NCBI GenBank assembly: GCA_000754455.1
Contig: JNSE01000011.1
Coordinates: 1 to 16,406, forward strand
Origin: an actinobacterium acAMD-2
Lineage (GTDB): Bacteria; Actinomycetota; Actinomycetes; UBA12327
Direction of reading: 5' to 3'
Length of the DNA: 16,406 bases
Below are positions 14,500-16,406 of the stretch, in pieces. Within the stretch, counting starts at the first letter, position 1. Every line of letters begins with the position of its first letter. The notes under the pieces are model-generated. The model was not told the origin of the DNA. It saw only the letters and a program-made list of their open reading frames with translations, and searched no databases. The position numbers and the translations under genes are program-made.

Positions 14500-15500
14500 A
14501 CAGAGTTTTCTGACTTCGTTCCACGCGACATCAGCTCAATGATTTGGCTGCGTGGAGCAGCGCCTTCGTGGATGACACGTTCGACGCTTTCTGTAATAGG
14601 CATCGCGACACCGTAGGTGCGGGCCAAGTCCAAGATCGACTTCGAGGACGCCACACCTTCGGCCGTTTGCTTAGTGGCTTCCACCGCTTCCGCAACCGTT
14701 AGTTCGCGTCCTAGCAACTCACCAAAGGACCGGTTTCGCGACAGCGGAGACATACAAGTAGCCACGAGGTCACCAACGCCGGCTAGCCCACTGAAGGTCA
14801 AAGGATCAGCCCCCAGGCTGACCCCTAAGCGCACAATTTCGGCCAATCCTCGCGTGATCAAGGAAGCAATAGCGTTATCGCCCAGCCCCATTCCCCCGGC
14901 CATCCCCACTGCCAACGCGATCACATTCTTCGTTGCGCCACCGAGTTCGACTCCCAGCACATCGGTATTGGTGTACGGGCGGAAGTAGGCCGTTGACATG
15001 GCTTGCTGAACTGCCGCCGCGTACTGCGGATCGGAAAAGGCGACCACGCAAGCTGCGGGCTGGCGCTGCATAATTTCGCGCGCCAAGTTCGGACCGCTCA
15101 AGACGCCAATGCGATTGGGGTCAATTCCCGTGACCTCATGAACCACCTCTGTCATGCGCAAGGAGGTTCCTAGTTCCAACCCCTTGATCAAACTCAAAAC
15201 AATGGCGGTGGGTGGGATGTGCTCGCGCCATTCCACCAGACGACTGCGCAAGACTTGGGCTGGAATCGCCAGGACAACGATGTCAGCGCCACGCAGAACT
15301 GTCGCAACATTGGTGGATGCCCACACGGAAGTTGGCAGTTTCAAACCAGGATGGAATGCAGGGTTGACGTGCTCGTTGGTAATGGATTCGACGATGAACT
15401 CATCGCGTCCCCAAATCACCACATCGTTGCCTGCATCGGCTGCGATTTGGGCAAAGGCTGTACCCCAAGAGCCAGCGCCGAGAACGGCTAAACGTGCCAT
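14496..15500 (-). CDS. gpsA: Glycerol-3-phosphate dehydrogenase [NAD(P)+]
   Basis: The 334-residue protein is a complete GpsA, which reduces dihydroxyacetone phosphate to sn-glycerol-3-phosphate for phospholipid synthesis. The Rossmann motif GAGSWGTA is at 8-15. Lys106 in LIKGLE and Lys191 in ELGGATKNV (185-193) are the conserved active-site lysines. SGPNLAREI (135-143) and GLAGVGDLVATCMSPLSRNRSFG, with the substrate-phosphate-binding segment, follow. The ATG at 15500 has a strong ribosome binding site, AGGAGGTG. Its product feeds the same pathway as PlsX encoded at 4295-5317. Its stop shares the bases TTAA with the stop of the convergent PLP-enzyme gene. Confidence 0.98.
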   Translation of the reverse strand: MARLAVLGAGSWGTAFAQIAADAGNDVVIWGRDEFIVESITNEHVNPAFHPGLKLPTSVWASTNVATVLRGADIVVLAIPAQVLRSRLVEWREHIPPTAIVLSLIKGLELGTSLRMTEVVHEVTGIDPNRIGVLSGPNLAREIMQRQPAACVVAFSDPQYAAAVQQAMSTAYFRPYTNTDVLGVELGGATKNVIALAVGMAGGMGLGDNAIASLITRGLAEIVRLGVSLGADPLTFSGLAGVGDLVATCMSPLSRNRSFGELLGRELTVAEAVEATKQTAEGVASSKSILDLARTYGVAMPITESVERVIHEGAAPRSQIIELMSRGTKSENSV

Positions 15501-15517
15501 GGGCCACCTCCTAGGAA

Positions 15518-15560
15518 TCGCGATCGTTGAAGGTATGACCGTACCGCCTCACGATCGCGA
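15518..15560. promoter_or_regulatory. 10-base perfect inverted repeat between gpsA and cofC
   Basis: TCGCGATCGT (15518-15527) and ACGATCGCGA (15551-15560) are perfect reverse complements separated by 23 bases. Inside the spacer GGTA (15532-15535) and TACC (15542-15545) make a second inverted repeat on nearly the same centre. The structure fills much of the 113-base gap between two divergent start codons. It could be a two-site operator for both genes, or a cruciform-forming repeat. On the minus strand TACCTT inside the spacer fits a -10 hexamer for gpsA, without a good -35. Confidence 0.45.
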
Positions 15561-15613
15561 ACCGGCCGGATAGGGCTGACGCGCCACAGATCTGCCAGTG
15601 GCAAGATCACCCC

Positions 15614-16255
15614 ATGGCCTCGTGGTGCGCAGTAGTGCCGGTGAAACGACTCGATCGGGCAAAATCACGTCTCCATCTGGAAGAAGCGGGACTCTCAGAT
15701 TCGCGTCGCCCGGACCTTGCATTGGCTTTTGCTTGCGACACAGTCAGCGCCGCCTTGGTCAGTTGCGATCACGTAGTCGTGATCACCGACGACACTCGCG
15801 CCGGTCAAGTTCTTGCCGACTTGGGTGCCGTCGTCATCGCTGACGATCCTGATGCGGGAATCAATCCAGCACTCATGCACGGTTTTGCTTTTGTGCAATC
15901 ACAGTGGCCCGGTAGTGGAACTGTGGCTATCTCCGCTGATCTGGCCTGCCTACAAGGCGATGACCTTCGACATGCGTGCGCCGCTGCTGACGCATTCGCC
16001 GCGCCTTGTTTTGTGAGCGATAGTGCGGGGACTGGCAGCACAGCCTTCTTTAGCCCAGCCGGCACCACGTTTGAGCCTGCGTTCGGTCACCGTTCGCGAG
16101 CTCAACACCGGGCGGCGGGGATCCAGGAAATAGCCGGACCCCGAGTGACCACCCTGCATCGCGATATCGATACCGCTGCCGACCTGTGGGACGCCCAGCG
16201 CATCGGCCTTGGACGGCACTCGCTGGCAGTGATCTCCACATCCACACAGCAGTGA
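15614..16255 (+). CDS. cofC: Phosphoenolpyruvate guanylyltransferase (CofC/FbiD family, F420 biosynthesis)
   Basis: The 213-residue protein matches CofC/FbiD, a MobA-like nucleotidyltransferase that activates phosphoenolpyruvate (actinobacterial enzymes) or 2-phospholactate (archaea) with GTP at the start of coenzyme F420 side-chain synthesis. Motifs are VVPVKRLDRAKSRL (7-20, nucleotide binding), DDPDAGINPAL (77-87), ISADLACL (106-113; DLP is the usual form), DSAGTGSTAFF (136-146), FGHRSRAQHRAAG (157-169) and LHRDIDTAADL near the end. It corresponds in position to Rv2983 (fbiD), which lies beside gpsA in Mycobacterium. The start ATG has no clear Shine-Dalgarno. An 11-base palindrome, TGCCA-G-TGGCA, lies at 15593-15603 just upstream. 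The other F420 genes are not in the window. Confidence 0.92.
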   Translation: MASWCAVVPVKRLDRAKSRLHLEEAGLSDSRRPDLALAFACDTVSAALVSCDHVVVITDDTRAGQVLADLGAVVIADDPDAGINPALMHGFAFVQSQWPGSGTVAISADLACLQGDDLRHACAAADAFAAPCFVSDSAGTGSTAFFSPAGTTFEPAFGHRSRAQHRAAGIQEIAGPRVTTLHRDIDTAADLWDAQRIGLGRHSLAVISTSTQQ

Positions 16256-16285
16256 GGGGCTGAGCCAAGCGGCCCAACCCCTCAC
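16252..16285. terminator. Stem-loop between convergent cofC and hup
   Basis: GTGAGGGG (16252-16259) and CCCCTCAC (16278-16285) form a perfect 8 bp GC-rich stem with an 18-base loop. The left arm overlaps the cofC stop codon. Convergent genes end on both sides (cofC at 16255, hup at 16303), so a bidirectional terminator is the natural reading. Neither strand has a T-run directly after the stem, so it would be the stem-only type often proposed for Actinobacteria. A run of five A on the plus strand at 16289-16293 is a T-run lying before the stem for hup. Confidence 0.5.
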
Positions 16286-16302
16286 CGGAAAAAGCGGTAA
16301 AA

Positions 16303-16406
16303 CTACTTCTTCTTTGCGGTCTTCTTGGCAGCAGCCTTCTTCGGAGCGGCCTTCGTGGCAGCAGCCTTCTTCGGAGCGGCCTTCGTTGCAGCGGCCTTCT
16401 TCGGTG
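16303..16406 (-). CDS. hup: HU-family DNA-binding protein, C-terminal Lys/Ala/Pro tail (runs off right edge)
   Basis: The last 33 codons and a TAG stop are visible on the minus strand, reading as repeats of PKKAAATKAA and ending KKTAKKK. Such histone-H1-like tails are typical of actinobacterial HU (HupB, HupS, HLP), in which the tail adds DNA binding and compaction to the HU core. The HU core itself is outside the window. The call therefore rests on the tail and on context: hupB (Rv2986c) lies in the same gpsA–cofC neighbourhood in Mycobacterium. Another Lys/Ala-rich protein is possible but less likely. cofC is convergent, with 47 bases between the stops. Confidence 0.82.
   Translation of the reverse strand, partial: PKKAAATKAAPKKAAATKAAPKKAAAKKTAKKK
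16327..16406. repeat. 30-base tandem repeat in the hup tail
   Basis: Two near-identical 30-base units (16327-16356 and 16357-16386) and a partial third unit up to the edge encode the decapeptide PKKAAATKAA on the minus strand. Copies 1 and 2 differ at very few bases, so the repeat number is likely to vary by slippage or unequal recombination. The array continues past the window edge. Confidence 0.85.

Noticed and set aside
1..16406. Search for mobile elements, CRISPR arrays, defence or toxin–antitoxin genes, tRNAs and rRNAs
   Set aside because: No transposase, integrase, spaced direct repeats, small paired toxin genes or tRNA-like folds were seen. Gene content is conserved core chromosome.

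Overview
The window is a stretch of actinobacterial core chromosome (phylum Actinomycetota, class Actinomycetes). The evidence is gene order and content. The order smc–mutM–rnc–(plsX–rpmF)–yceD–sepIVA-like–coaD–rsmD–recG, then thiL, a stand-alone AsnC-type protein, a DUF3515 lipoprotein, ddl, gpsA, cofC and an HU gene with a Lys/Ala/Pro-rich tail follows the arrangement I recall from Mycobacterium (Rv2922c–Rv2927c and Rv2965c–Rv2986c) and Streptomyces. Base composition looks moderately GC-rich, lower than in soil actinomycetes, so a free-living, perhaps aquatic lineage with a compact genome is possible. That last point is inference. There are no tRNA or rRNA genes, insertion sequences, phage genes, CRISPR arrays or broken genes. 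Coding density is very high: the largest gap between genes is about 183 bases (2511-2693).

Left part (1 to 10124, all on the minus strand, read right to left): recG, rsmD, coaD, a SepIVA/DivIVA-like gene, yceD (DUF177), rpmF, plsX, rnc, mutM and smc, which runs off the left edge. The ten genes point the same way with short gaps (2 to 63 bases for most, 183 before smc), so much of the block is probably co-transcribed. It combines DNA repair and fork restart (recG, mutM), chromosome organisation (smc), ribosome and rRNA maturation (rsmD, yceD, rpmF, rnc), CoA and phospholipid precursor synthesis (coaD, plsX) and septation (sepIVA-like).

Right part (10242 to 16406): genes alternate between strands, singly or in pairs: rpmB (+), thiL (-), AsnC-like plus DUF3515 lipoprotein (+), ddl (-), a cystathionine gamma-synthase/lyase-family enzyme (+), gpsA (-), cofC (+) and hup (-, only the C-terminal tail is in the window). 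Convergent neighbours meet with almost no space: two pairs overlap by the four bases TTAA so that both stop codons share it, and the rpmB/thiL gap is 12 bases. Divergent gaps are also short (33 to 117 bases) and hold the clearest non-coding structure: a 10-base perfect inverted repeat between gpsA and cofC, a 6-base inverted repeat upstream of rpmB, and a TAGAC/GTCTA inverted repeat between thiL and the AsnC-like gene.

I see no evidence for a novel multi-gene system. The points worth a second look are small: possible operators in divergent promoters, the terminator-less convergent overlaps, a shortened SepIVA-like protein, an unassigned PLP-enzyme subfamily between ddl and gpsA, and the absence of the DAK2 (fatty-acid-kinase-like) gene that often lies between recG and rpmB.
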